Source of the DNA: Mesoflavibacter profundi
GTDB lineage: Bacteria; Bacteroidota; Bacteroidia; Flavobacteriales; Flavobacteriaceae
DNA: 64,000 bases
Direction: 5' to 3'
Assembly (NCBI RefSeq): GCF_014764305.1
Contig: NZ_CP061703.1
Coordinates: 757,501 to 821,500, forward strand
Shown here: one piece after another, positions 44,296 through 52,387 of the stretch
How the letters are laid out: every line of letters starts with the position of its first letter
Position numbering within the stretch: the first letter of the stretch is position 1
Notes under the pieces: model-generated
What the model was told of the DNA's origin: nothing
Databases searched by the model: none
The model's input: only the letters and a program-made list of their open reading frames with translations
Position numbers and translations under genes: made by a program

Positions 44296-44787
44296 ATGAA
44301 AGTAGTTTTTTTATACATATTCACACTAATAGGATTTCAAAGTTTTGCTCAAAAAACTTTAGATGACGTATTAAAAAAACACAATCATTACAATATCCCT
44401 TATATAAGTGTTCAAGAATTAGCGATGCCAAAAACAAAAGCTAAAATTTTAGACGCTAGAAGTTTTGAAGAATATAAAGTAAGTCATCTAAAAGATGCTG
44501 TATTTGTAGATTTTGAAAATTTCGACATAGAAAAAACAGCTCAACTTATTTCTGATAAAAACGAAATAATTGTCGTGTATTGCTCTATTGGTGTACGATC
44601 TGCAAAAATTGCTCAGCAATTAAAAGATGAAGGTTACACCAATGTGTTCAATCTGTACGGCGGTATTTTTGAATGGAAAAATAACAATTTTTCAGTTTTT
44701 GATTTAAATGAAAAAGCAACCGAAAAAGTACATGTTTACGACAAAAATTGGTCTAAATGGTTAATCAAAGGTGAAAAAGTTTTTTAA
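44296..44787 (+). CDS. Secreted rhodanese-like protein
   Basis: 163 residues. Signal peptide (cleavage near SFAQ), then one rhodanese domain (about 40-140) with KILDARSFEEYKVSHLKDAVFVD in part and active-site loop VYCSIGVRSAKIA containing the catalytic Cys. Extracytoplasmic sulfur transfer; in this locus it may act in thio-arsenical chemistry or detoxification, which is inference. One base after arsS, and its stop abuts the next start. Confidence 0.88.
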   Translation: MKVVFLYIFTLIGFQSFAQKTLDDVLKKHNHYNIPYISVQELAMPKTKAKILDARSFEEYKVSHLKDAVFVDFENFDIEKTAQLISDKNEIIVVYCSIGVRSAKIAQQLKDEGYTNVFNLYGGIFEWKNNNFSVFDLNEKATEKVHVYDKNWSKWLIKGEKVF

Positions 44788-45396
44788 ATGAATCAGAAAA
44801 ATCTCATCATAACATTCACACGTAATCCAGAATTAGGAAAAGTAAAAACAAGGTTAGCTAAAACTATTGGCAATCCTTCCGCTTTAGCGATATATAAAAA
44901 ATTATTAGAGCATACCGAAAGTGTTTTAAGACCATTAAATTGCGATAAAGCCGTCTATTACTCTGTGAAAATTAGAGAAAATGATATTTGGGACAGCACT
45001 ATTTACCAAAAACACCAACAAACCGGAGAGCATTTAGGCGCAAGAATGGCAAATGCGTTTAAACATGGTTTCAAAAACAACTATCAAAAAATTATTATTG
45101 TTGGTAGCGATCTTTACGATTTAAAAACAGAACACATCAACCAAGCTTTTCAAGATTTAGAAACTAATGATGTCGTGCTTGGACCAGCTGAAGATGGTGG
45201 CTATTATTTGTTAGGAATGAAACAATTTCACCCTAAATTATTCAGAAATAAAAATTGGGGAACAGATTCCGTTTTAAAAGACACTTTAAAAGATTTAAAA
45301 GAAGAATCTGTATTTTTGTTAGAAACCCTTAACGATATTGATTTTTTTGAGGATTTAGAAAAACATAACGATTTAAAATTATTAATCAACAAATGA
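44788..45396 (+). CDS. TIGR04282-type arsenosugar biosynthesis glycosyltransferase
   Basis: 202 residues. Nucleotidyl/glycosyltransferase fold of the DUF2064 group: LIITFTRNPELGKVKTRLAK at the N-terminus, HLGARMANAFKHGF, IIVGSDLYDL and DVVLGPAEDGGYYLLGM. The family co-occurs with ArsS. Probably transfers or activates a sugar in the pathway; donor and acceptor are unknown. It overlaps the phosphorylase start by four bases (ATGA), indicating coupling. Confidence 0.92.
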   Translation: MNQKNLIITFTRNPELGKVKTRLAKTIGNPSALAIYKKLLEHTESVLRPLNCDKAVYYSVKIRENDIWDSTIYQKHQQTGEHLGARMANAFKHGFKNNYQKIIIVGSDLYDLKTEHINQAFQDLETNDVVLGPAEDGGYYLLGMKQFHPKLFRNKNWGTDSVLKDTLKDLKEESVFLLETLNDIDFFEDLEKHNDLKLLINK

Positions 45397-46205
45397 TAAA
45401 AAGTTTAAAAAAAACTGTAGAATACCTAAAGGACAAAGGTTTTGACAACCCAGAAGTTGGTATCATTTTAGGTACAGGATTAGGACAATTACCTAATCAC
45501 TTAGATATAATACACGAAGTTAGTTACAATCATATTCCGCATTTTCCAACTGCAACAGTCGAGTTTCATAAAGGCAAACTGATCTACGGTACACTTTCTG
45601 GAAAAAAAGTAATTGTCATGCAAGGTCGTTTTCATATCTACGAAGGCTATACTTTACAAGATGTAACTTACCCTGTTAGAGTGATGGAAAAATTAGGCAT
45701 TAAAACATTATTAGTTTCTAACGCTGCTGGCGCTATTAATTTAAATTATAAGAAAGGTGAGATAATGTTAATCGACGATCATATTAACTTACAAGGTAGT
45801 TCGCCATTAGCTTTTCAAGGTGTAGAAGCACTTGGCGAGCGTTTTGCAGATATGAGTGCGCCTTACAATCTAGAAATTAACGCCAAAATTAAAGACATTG
45901 CTAAGCGTAACAACATTAATTTACACGAAGGTGTTTACGCTAGCGTTGTTGGTCCGCAATTAGAAACTCGTGCAGAATACAGAATGCTAAAATTAATTGG
46001 TGCAGATGCTGTTGGGATGAGTACCGTACCAGAAATTATAGTCGCTAATCACTTAAATTTAAAAGCTGCTGCTGTTTCAGTGTTGACAGACGAATGTGAT
46101 CCTGACAATCTAAAACCAGTAGATATACAAGAAATCATAGCTATGGCAAATAAAGCCGAACCTGATATGATTACAATCTTTAAAGAATTAATAGAAACAC
46201 TTTAA
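45393..46205 (+). CDS. Purine nucleoside phosphorylase (trimeric PNP/MTAP family)
   Basis: 270 residues. Phosphate and ribose motifs GIILGTGLG, VIVMQGRFHIYEGY, VSNAAGAIN and GPQLETRAEYRMLKLIGADAVGMSTVPE are all present. At the base-specificity position, where human PNP has Asn243 (SLITN), this protein has Asp233 (SVLTD), as in methylthioadenosine phosphorylases, which points to 6-aminopurine (adenosine-type) substrates. In this operon the expected substrate is the deoxyadenosyl-arsenical made by ArsS, releasing adenine. The pathway role is inference; the enzyme may also serve general salvage. Confidence 0.9.
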   Translation: MIKSLKKTVEYLKDKGFDNPEVGIILGTGLGQLPNHLDIIHEVSYNHIPHFPTATVEFHKGKLIYGTLSGKKVIVMQGRFHIYEGYTLQDVTYPVRVMEKLGIKTLLVSNAAGAINLNYKKGEIMLIDDHINLQGSSPLAFQGVEALGERFADMSAPYNLEINAKIKDIAKRNNINLHEGVYASVVGPQLETRAEYRMLKLIGADAVGMSTVPEIIVANHLNLKAAAVSVLTDECDPDNLKPVDIQEIIAMANKAEPDMITIFKELIETL

Positions 46206-46554
46206 TAGTTGGTAGTATTTAGCAGAAAGTTTGCATTCAAAACTAACACTGAATACTGAAGATAAAAGATAGAAAACTTAAAATATTGGGATAACTTTTT
46301 TTTGATAAAAAGTCTAGTCCCTATTCAATGTTCAACATTGAGTTTTGAAATGCAGAATATTAAAATTAAAGCGTTAATAATTTTTGAAACCTTGGAGAAA
46401 ATTTAGATTTAATTTTAGGTTTTTATTCCTCTAAAAGGAATAAAAAATTCCTCATTTCAATATGATTTTTTGGTTCGCTTTGTATCAAGACAAAATGAAC
46501 GTTTAAAAGATATTAACAGTTAAAAAGATTCCTGCATACGCAGGAAAATAAATT
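46206..46554. other. Gene-free spacer with several inverted repeats
   Basis: 349 bases between the phosphorylase and arsM without a plausible ORF. Seen: TCAATG/CATTGA near 46327, a perfect 10-bp hairpin TTTTATTCCT/AGGAATAAAA (46421-46430, 46436-46445), GTTC..TTTGT/ACAAA..GAAC (46473-46500) and TTCCTGC/GCAGGAA (46529-46546). None has a T-run on the + strand. The spacer looks like a patchwork of short intergenic repeats and may also contain the arsM promoter, which I could not place. Confidence 0.5.
46529..46546 (+). promoter_or_regulatory. Hairpin immediately before the arsM start
   Basis: TTCCTGC / GCAGGAA with an ATAC loop ends 8 bases before the arsM ATG, so in mRNA it would cover the ribosome landing region. 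It may be a dispersed palindromic repeat. Confidence 0.5.
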
Positions 46555-47523
46555 ATGAGTTACTTAAACACCACAAAAGACGTTTACAAAGAAGCTGCAC
46601 TAACACCAGATGTTGGCTTATGTTGTACTACAAATCCTATTTGGGAATTACCAGGATTAAAAATCCCAAAAATCATGCAAGAGATGAATTACGGTTGCGG
46701 ATCAACCGTTCATCCTCGAGATTTAACTAACAGCCCAAAAATACTTTACGTTGGTGTTGGTGGCGGAATGGAGTTATTACAATTCGCCTATTTTTCTCGT
46801 CAAAAAAATGGTGTTATTGGTGTAGATGTTGTAGATGAAATGTTAGATGCTTCACGTAAAAATTTTAAAGAAGCCGAAGCACAAAACTCTTGGTTTAAAA
46901 GTGAATTTGTAGACCTTAAAAAAGGTGATGCTTTAAACTTACCTGTTGAAGATAACAGCATTGATGTTGCAGCGCAAAACTGCTTATTCAATATTTTTAA
47001 AGCTGAAGAATTAAAAAAAGCGATAGACGAAATGTACCGTGTTTTAAAACCTCATGGTCGTTTAGTGATGAGTGATCCAACTTGTGAGCAACCAATGAAT
47101 GATACGTTACGTAATGACGAAAGATTACGTGCTCTTTGCTTAAGCGGTAGTTTACCAATTGCTGAGTATGTAAAAGCTTTAACCGATGCTGGTTTTGGGA
47201 CTATCGAAATTAGAGCCAGAAAACCTTACCGTATTTTAGATCCTAAACATTACCCAACAGACGAGCTAATCTATATAGAATCTATAGAAGTTGCAGCTAT
47301 AAAAGATCCAATGCCTGCAGATGGACCATGTATTTTTACTGGTAAAGCTGCTATTTATTATGGTGAAGAGGATTATTTTGATGATAAAGCTGGTCACGTT
47401 TTATTAAAAAATCAACCGTTAGCAATTTGCGATAAAACTGCTGGAGCTTTAGCTAGTCTTGGCAGAGATGATATTTTTATTAGCGAATCTACCTTCCATT
47501 ACGATGGTGGCGGATGCTGCTAG
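46555..47523 (+). CDS. arsM: Arsenite methyltransferase ArsM (arsenosugar type)
   Basis: 322 residues. SAM-dependent methyltransferase core with ILYVGVGGGMELLQFA (motif I), GVDVVDEML and AAQNCLFNIF, then LKPHGRLVMSDPT. Arsenic-binding Cys candidates: GLCCTTNP and NYGCGST at the N-terminus, LRALCLSG, and a GGGCC terminus. Converts trivalent arsenic to methylated forms, the substrate for ArsS. Although 349 bases separate it from the phosphorylase gene, the orientation and function place it in the same locus. Confidence 0.93.
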   Translation: MSYLNTTKDVYKEAALTPDVGLCCTTNPIWELPGLKIPKIMQEMNYGCGSTVHPRDLTNSPKILYVGVGGGMELLQFAYFSRQKNGVIGVDVVDEMLDASRKNFKEAEAQNSWFKSEFVDLKKGDALNLPVEDNSIDVAAQNCLFNIFKAEELKKAIDEMYRVLKPHGRLVMSDPTCEQPMNDTLRNDERLRALCLSGSLPIAEYVKALTDAGFGTIEIRARKPYRILDPKHYPTDELIYIESIEVAAIKDPMPADGPCIFTGKAAIYYGEEDYFDDKAGHVLLKNQPLAICDKTAGALASLGRDDIFISESTFHYDGGGCC

Positions 47524-47578
47524 TCGATAATCGACATTTAACCATTAAAAACGTTTAACTAAAAAATAAAAAACTATT

Positions 47579-48370
47579 ATGAAATGTTTTATGTACCTAT
47601 TTATTTTTAGTTGGACGTTTTTTGGCTTTTCTCAAGATTTAGAACAAAAAAAAGAGAAAGCAAATGATTCAATAAAACAAGTGGATAATTTTAACCAAGA
47701 GTTAAAAAAAACTACTTCAAACAACATTCACCTACTTTGGGATGAACTATTAAAAAAGTATGTTTCAGACAATGGAAATGTAAATTATGAAGGTTTTAAA
47801 TCCGACCACAAAAAACTATTGGATTACATTTATGTTTTGAGTTTAGTCAATAAAAATGAAAACTTTAATAAGCTTTCAAAAAACGAAAAACTAGCCTATT
47901 GGATTAATCTTTATAATGCCTTAACTGTAGATTTAATTGTACGCAACTACCCAATCAAATCTATCAAAGACATAAAAAATCCTTGGAAACAACGATTATG
48001 GAAAACTGCAAATCTCAGTTATAATTTAGATGAAATTGAACACGATATTCTAAGAAAAATGAACGAACCTCGTATTCATTTTGCTATTGTTTGCGCATCA
48101 ATTTCTTGTCCTAAACTTCAAAACAAAGCTTTTAAAGCAAATACTTTAGATGCTCAATTAACTAAAGCTACTAAAACATTTCTGACGGATAACACTAAAA
48201 ATGAAATCACTAAAAATCAATTAAAACTCTCTAAAATTTTCAAGTGGTTTAGCAAAGATTTTGAAACTAACGGAACTGTTATTGATTTTATAAATCGATA
48301 TACTACGACTACAATTTCTGAAGACGCAAAAATTAACTACAAAGATTATAACTGGAATTTAAATGAATAG
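47579..48370 (+). CDS. DUF547 domain-containing secreted protein
   Basis: 263 residues. Signal peptide (cleavage near GFSQ), a charged linker and the DUF547 domain (about 55-240) with NGNVNYEGF, EKLAYWINLYNALTVDLI, EPRIHFAIVCASISCPKL and RYT near the end. The conserved HFAIVCASxSCP hints at a Cys/His enzyme, unproven. DUF547 genes often lie beside the TIGR04283 glycosyltransferase; here the two overlap by 8 bases. Function unknown, probably linked to the arsenosugar pathway. Confidence 0.9.
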   Translation: MKCFMYLFIFSWTFFGFSQDLEQKKEKANDSIKQVDNFNQELKKTTSNNIHLLWDELLKKYVSDNGNVNYEGFKSDHKKLLDYIYVLSLVNKNENFNKLSKNEKLAYWINLYNALTVDLIVRNYPIKSIKDIKNPWKQRLWKTANLSYNLDEIEHDILRKMNEPRIHFAIVCASISCPKLQNKAFKANTLDAQLTKATKTFLTDNTKNEITKNQLKLSKIFKWFSKDFETNGTVIDFINRYTTTTISEDAKINYKDYNWNLNE

Positions 48371-49172
48371 AATTTCTATCATAATTCCTATGCTAAATGA
48401 AGCAGAACACATTGGCAAATTGCTTCAACATCTTATTGAAAACGCTAAACAAAAAAAACAATTAGAACTTATTATTGTTGATGGCGGAAGTACTGATAAT
48501 TCGGTTGAAATAGTTGAAAAAATAACCAACGTCACATCGAGTGATTCTGATTGTAATGAAGAATTGTATCGAGATGCAGGAAAAGTTCTCGATACAAAAT
48601 TTTCAACAGAAAATTCCACTCGAACTGACGCTGAAGATAAAACAAAAATTGTCTTACTGAATTCTAAAAAAGGTCGTGCCAAACAGATGAATGTTGGCGC
48701 AAAAGCTGCTACAGGAACTATATTATATTTTTTACATGCCGATTCATTTCCTCCAAAACACTTTGATCAATTCATTTTAAATGAGATACAAAAGGATAAT
48801 CACGCTGGTTGTTTTAGATTAAAATTTGATAGTAACCATTGGTGGCTACGTTTGGCTGGTTGGTTTACAAAATTTAATTTTAAAGCGTGTCGTGGTGGCG
48901 ACCAAAGTTTATTTGTTACAAAAGCATTGTTTAACAAAATTGGTGGTTTTGATGAGTCTTATATCATTTACGAAGACAATATTTTTATAAGTCAGTTATA
49001 TGATTGCAATCAATTTACTGTTATTAATTCTCCTATAATTACCTCTTCAAGGTTATATAAAAAACATGGTGTGTTTAAACTTCAATATCATTTTTGGATG
49101 ATATATTTAAAAAAGTGGTTTGGCGCTTCGGCTATAGATTTGCACAAGTATTACAAGAAGCACATTTCTTAA
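48363..49172 (+). CDS. TIGR04283-type arsenosugar biosynthesis glycosyltransferase with repeat-derived insert
   Basis: 269 residues. GT2 fold: SIIIPMLNEAEHIGKLL, LIIVDGGSTDNSVEI, then normally a short loop to GRAKQMNVGA; FLHADSFPP holds the DxD-like metal site and GGDQSLFVTKALFNKIGGF the acceptor region. Between the third strand and GRAKQMN lie about 35 extra residues (about 56-90, with low-complexity SSDSDCNEEL and STENSTRTDAED) encoded by two inverted copies of a repeat (48530-48630). The frame is intact. Family length is commonly near 230, so the insert accounts for the excess. Last gene of the arsenosugar locus; its stop overlaps the convergent barrel gene by four bases. Confidence 0.92.
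   Translation: MNRISIIIPMLNEAEHIGKLLQHLIENAKQKKQLELIIVDGGSTDNSVEIVEKITNVTSSDSDCNEELYRDAGKVLDTKFSTENSTRTDAEDKTKIVLLNSKKGRAKQMNVGAKAATGTILYFLHADSFPPKHFDQFILNEIQKDNHAGCFRLKFDSNHWWLRLAGWFTKFNFKACRGGDQSLFVTKALFNKIGGFDESYIIYEDNIFISQLYDCNQFTVINSPIITSSRLYKKHGVFKLQYHFWMIYLKKWFGASAIDLHKYYKKHIS
48530..48632 (+). repeat. Palindromic repeat pair inserted in-frame in the glycosyltransferase gene
   Basis: Left arm 48530-48576 and right arm 48585-48630 are inverted copies: CGTCACATCGAGTG matches the reverse complement of the right end at 12 of 14 bases, and TTGTATCGAGA pairs perfectly with TCTCGATACAA. The right arm shares GTTCTCGATACAA (13 bases) and CACTCGAACTGACGCT (16 bases) with the intergenic copy at 57767-57813. 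Confidence 0.85.
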
Positions 49173-50428
49173 AAATATTGTCCAATTCCAAACACAAATC
49201 CTCTTGCATCGTTTTTAGAAATTCCGTAACCATAATCAATTCTAAATACAGCATTAAAAATAGTTTTATGTATAAAACGTAATCCTAAACCAGGAAAAAC
49301 TCTAATATTTTCTGAAGCCACAAAATCACTAAAATTTCCACCAGGATTTCGCCAACTTCCAGCATCTACAAATGCATTACCTTGCAACACAAACCAACCT
49401 TTTTCATATAAAGTACGTCTGTATTCTGTATTTAAAACTATTGCGCCTGTACCACGATCTATGGTGTTACCAACACCTCTAATATTTAAATTATTGTCTA
49501 AAGAAAACGGTGCAAAAGCACTATCATTATTAGTAGCCAAACCTAATCGTAATCTTGATGCCCAATTCCCTTTTTCTCCTACTTTTTTGTAATAGTTAAG
49601 ATCGTTCCAACCTATTAAAAATGTTGGCAAGACATCATTATTAGAGATTACATATTGCAGATTTAGCAAACTTTTGAAACCAGTTACGTATTGGTATTCA
49701 AAGTCAAGGTTATTATACTCATAAAGTCCTTTAATCATCACTTTATTAGCACTAATATTTTTAAATTGGTTTGATATGGTTTGATCCTCTAGATAATCGT
49801 AATTCTCTTTAAATAAGTTTAATCCTAGTTCTAGTCGATTATTAAAATCTGGCTGATATAAACCAAGTATTTCATAAGATGTATTTTGATATTTATAATT
49901 TACAGTTCCTGAATTAAAAAACACTGGTTCTTGTGTTTGCCAATCCATATGATTTACTGCAAGACCAAATTTCCTATTAAACAAAAAAGGCGCTCTAAAA
50001 TTTACACCATAAGAGCTATAAATATCTTTTTGATAAAAACCTCCAAAGGTCATGTTTTGACCAAATAAGTTAAACTCGTACAATCCTAATCTGTACGCAA
50101 ACTCATCATCATTAGATGTATACACATTTACTGAAGGAATTATTGTAAAATTTTCTTCTACAATATAAACCACTTCATAAGATCCGTCTTTTAGTTTTTT
50201 AGTTGTATAATTTGCATGAGCAATAGATGGAAGTCGTTTTAAAAGCTTAATATCTTCTTCTATTAAAGTTGAATCTAACACAGATTGCTCTGAAAGCCGA
50301 GAGACTTTATTTATAAAAGAAGTCTTTAGTTTTTTATTACCTTCTATTTTAAAATTTGAAACATTTTGAGAAAAAGCGGTTGTAAATAGCAATGAAAATA
50401 AAATGGTTTGTAAATATTTTATAGACAT
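49169..50428 (-). CDS. BamA/TamA-like outer membrane protein with one POTRA domain
   Basis: 419 residues. Signal peptide ending near AFSQ; one POTRA-like unit (NVSNFKIEGNKKLKTSFINK, about 22-95), then an Omp85-type barrel with NLNIRGVGNTIDRGTGAIVLNTEYR (key: IRGVG near strand 13) and FPGLGLRFIHK, ending in FVFGIGQYF with the C-terminal aromatic. Probable outer-membrane translocation or insertion factor. Leftward, 98 bases after the phosphatase gene. Confidence 0.83.
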   Translation of the reverse strand: MSIKYLQTILFSLLFTTAFSQNVSNFKIEGNKKLKTSFINKVSRLSEQSVLDSTLIEEDIKLLKRLPSIAHANYTTKKLKDGSYEVVYIVEENFTIIPSVNVYTSNDDEFAYRLGLYEFNLFGQNMTFGGFYQKDIYSSYGVNFRAPFLFNRKFGLAVNHMDWQTQEPVFFNSGTVNYKYQNTSYEILGLYQPDFNNRLELGLNLFKENYDYLEDQTISNQFKNISANKVMIKGLYEYNNLDFEYQYVTGFKSLLNLQYVISNNDVLPTFLIGWNDLNYYKKVGEKGNWASRLRLGLATNNDSAFAPFSLDNNLNIRGVGNTIDRGTGAIVLNTEYRRTLYEKGWFVLQGNAFVDAGSWRNPGGNFSDFVASENIRVFPGLGLRFIHKTIFNAVFRIDYGYGISKNDARGFVFGIGQYF

Positions 50429-50526
50429 ATTAAAGATGTTTAGTTAGTATCACTTATTTTGATGATTATTAGTCTTAACTATTTATACAACCTTACGTTT
50501 AAGCACCTAACTAAGTAAACATTAAA

Positions 50527-51285
50527 TTATTTTTTTCTTTTAATTAAACGATAAGGATTAGTATTTCTACCAGATTCGTTAGGATACATTTTATAAACTT
50601 CATCACTTTGAAACACCTGTTTTGTATCCAAATCTATTGCAGATAATTTACCCGTAAATGCTGCGCCAGTATCTACATTCCAAATATTAACAGCATGCAT
50701 TGGCTGATCTTGAGAAAATCTTATGGTTGGTGTATGACCAATAAAAATTTCGGTGTAATGTTTTAAACGGTTTGGGTATAATTCTGAGTGTTTTTCTATG
50801 CGTTTATCCATGGTTATTGCCATTTCCCAAAGTGTACGATCGTAATAAAAATTTTCAATTTGGTATTCTCTTTCAACACCATGAACAGATGTAAATCCTG
50901 CATGAATAAACAACCTATCATGTTCATCTAAGTGATACATTTGCATTGCTTCAAAAAACTGTAAGTGATGCTGCTTTTCTTCATCTGAAAAAAAACTATA
51001 ACTTTCAATAGTTTCTTTTCCGCCATGTTGATACCAAGATTGATTTATCAAGTTTTCTCTAAGCCAATCTTCGCACCAAGCGTCATGATTTCCTTTTATA
51101 AAAATACAAGTATTAGTTTTAGACAATGCTATTAAATATTGAATTACTTGAGCAGATTCGCTCCATCCATCTACGTAATCTCCTAAAAAAATAAGACGAT
51201 CTTCTTCTGAAACTTTTGCACGTTCTAAAAGTTGAATTAGCGCTTTTAATCCGCCATGTATATCTCCAAACACTAATGTTCTCAT
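50527..51285 (-). CDS. Calcineurin-like serine/threonine or diadenosine-type phosphatase
   Basis: 252 residues, no signal peptide. Metal motifs of the PPP-type family: FGDIHGGLKAL, FLGDYVDGWSES, FIKGNHDAWCEDW and FIGHTPTIRF, with the second His in FIHAGFTS. Similar to PrpE/ApaH-like bacterial phosphatases. It starts 3 bases after the GH113-like gene and is probably cotranscribed. Substrate unknown. Confidence 0.9.
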   Translation of the reverse strand: MRTLVFGDIHGGLKALIQLLERAKVSEEDRLIFLGDYVDGWSESAQVIQYLIALSKTNTCIFIKGNHDAWCEDWLRENLINQSWYQHGGKETIESYSFFSDEEKQHHLQFFEAMQMYHLDEHDRLFIHAGFTSVHGVEREYQIENFYYDRTLWEMAITMDKRIEKHSELYPNRLKHYTEIFIGHTPTIRFSQDQPMHAVNIWNVDTGAAFTGKLSAIDLDTKQVFQSDEVYKMYPNESGRNTNPYRLIKRKK

Positions 51286-51288
51286 AGA

Positions 51289-52293
51289 TTATTTTTTATA
51301 ATACTGCCTAATAATTTCTTCCGCTGGTTTGTTTTGTGGTGTAAACATATTGTCTTTTGCGCCGCCAGATTGCTCGTAATTATGAAACCACTTCCAAACA
51401 AACCCACCAGCAAACCAATCTTCTTCCCAAAAGGTTTTAAATAAAGCTTTTGTGGTATTTACTTGCGCTTCTAGGTTTGGATTAGCGTCGTAATTACCGG
51501 TTAACCATGGTTTTTTACCAGAAAAATCAAAACTACGGTAACCAAATTCGGTAAACAAAATAGGCTTTTTTGTGTTTTTTTGTACATTTTTAATATCTGG
51601 TAAATGCGCATTCCAACCTTGTAAACAATCTTCTACAGTTGGTGTTTTTAAATCACTTACAGGAAAATACGCATCTATTCCAACATAGTCTAAATCTGCC
51701 CAAAAAGGTGTTTTTGTAAACTCGTTCCAATTGGCTGCATATGTAAGTTTACCTTTGTAAATCGTTCTAATTTTTTTAATTAATTGCGTCCAAAACTTTG
51801 GTCTATGTGCTACAAAATATTCAAGTTCTGTACCAATACAAAACATTTCGGCGTTGATGTCTTCGGCTACTTTAGCAAAATCTAAAATAAAGTTTTCGTA
51901 AGTTTGTTCTAGTTCTTGCCATTCTTCTTCACTTTTCATTTTTATAAAACCAGTAAAAGCACCATGAGAAACCCATATTTGAGGTTTTATCATTACTTTA
52001 ATTTGTTGTTTTTTAAGTGCTTTAACGTACTGTTTTACACCTTTATCAGTTTCGCCAAACCATTGTTTATCGGTATTATAAATAATTTCTGGTTGTTCTA
52101 AACTTTTTATAAATCCAAATGGCATAATCGCAGCATAATTAGCATTTAAATTTACTACTGGTTTTGTATGTTTTTCTGAAATACTATCACGAGACGCCAC
52201 AAAACTTACACCATTAATTTTTTCTGTTTTAGGCGAAGTCATGCTACACGAAACCAATAATAAGACCATACATAAAAGTGAAAAGTGCTTCAT
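51289..52293 (-). CDS. Glycoside hydrolase family 113-like lipoprotein
   Basis: 334 residues from the ATG at 52293 (MKHFSLLCMVLLLVSC); the longer frame begins at a TTG. Lipobox LVSC gives a lipoprotein. TIM barrel with IKPQIWVSHGAFTGF, FCIGTELEYFVAH (candidate acid/base Glu) and KPILFTEFGYRSFDF (candidate nucleophile Glu), and FVWKWFHNYE near the C-terminus, the layout of GH113 beta-mannanase-like enzymes. Substrate unproven. Upstream of the phosphatase gene with a 3-base gap. Confidence 0.82.
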   Translation of the reverse strand: MKHFSLLCMVLLLVSCSMTSPKTEKINGVSFVASRDSISEKHTKPVVNLNANYAAIMPFGFIKSLEQPEIIYNTDKQWFGETDKGVKQYVKALKKQQIKVMIKPQIWVSHGAFTGFIKMKSEEEWQELEQTYENFILDFAKVAEDINAEMFCIGTELEYFVAHRPKFWTQLIKKIRTIYKGKLTYAANWNEFTKTPFWADLDYVGIDAYFPVSDLKTPTVEDCLQGWNAHLPDIKNVQKNTKKPILFTEFGYRSFDFSGKKPWLTGNYDANPNLEAQVNTTKALFKTFWEEDWFAGGFVWKWFHNYEQSGGAKDNMFTPQNKPAEEIIRQYYKK

Positions 52294-52387
52294 AACTGTT
52301 AATTTATTTATAAATTTAAACAAAGTTGAATAATGTAATTAAGGTTTTAACAAATGCTTCGACTTAAAGCCTAACTAAACTAATTGT

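Noticed and set aside
46421-46445. 10-bp hairpin as a terminator of the phosphorylase operon
   Set aside because: On the + strand the stem is followed by an A-run, not a T-run, and it lies over 200 bases after the stop codon.
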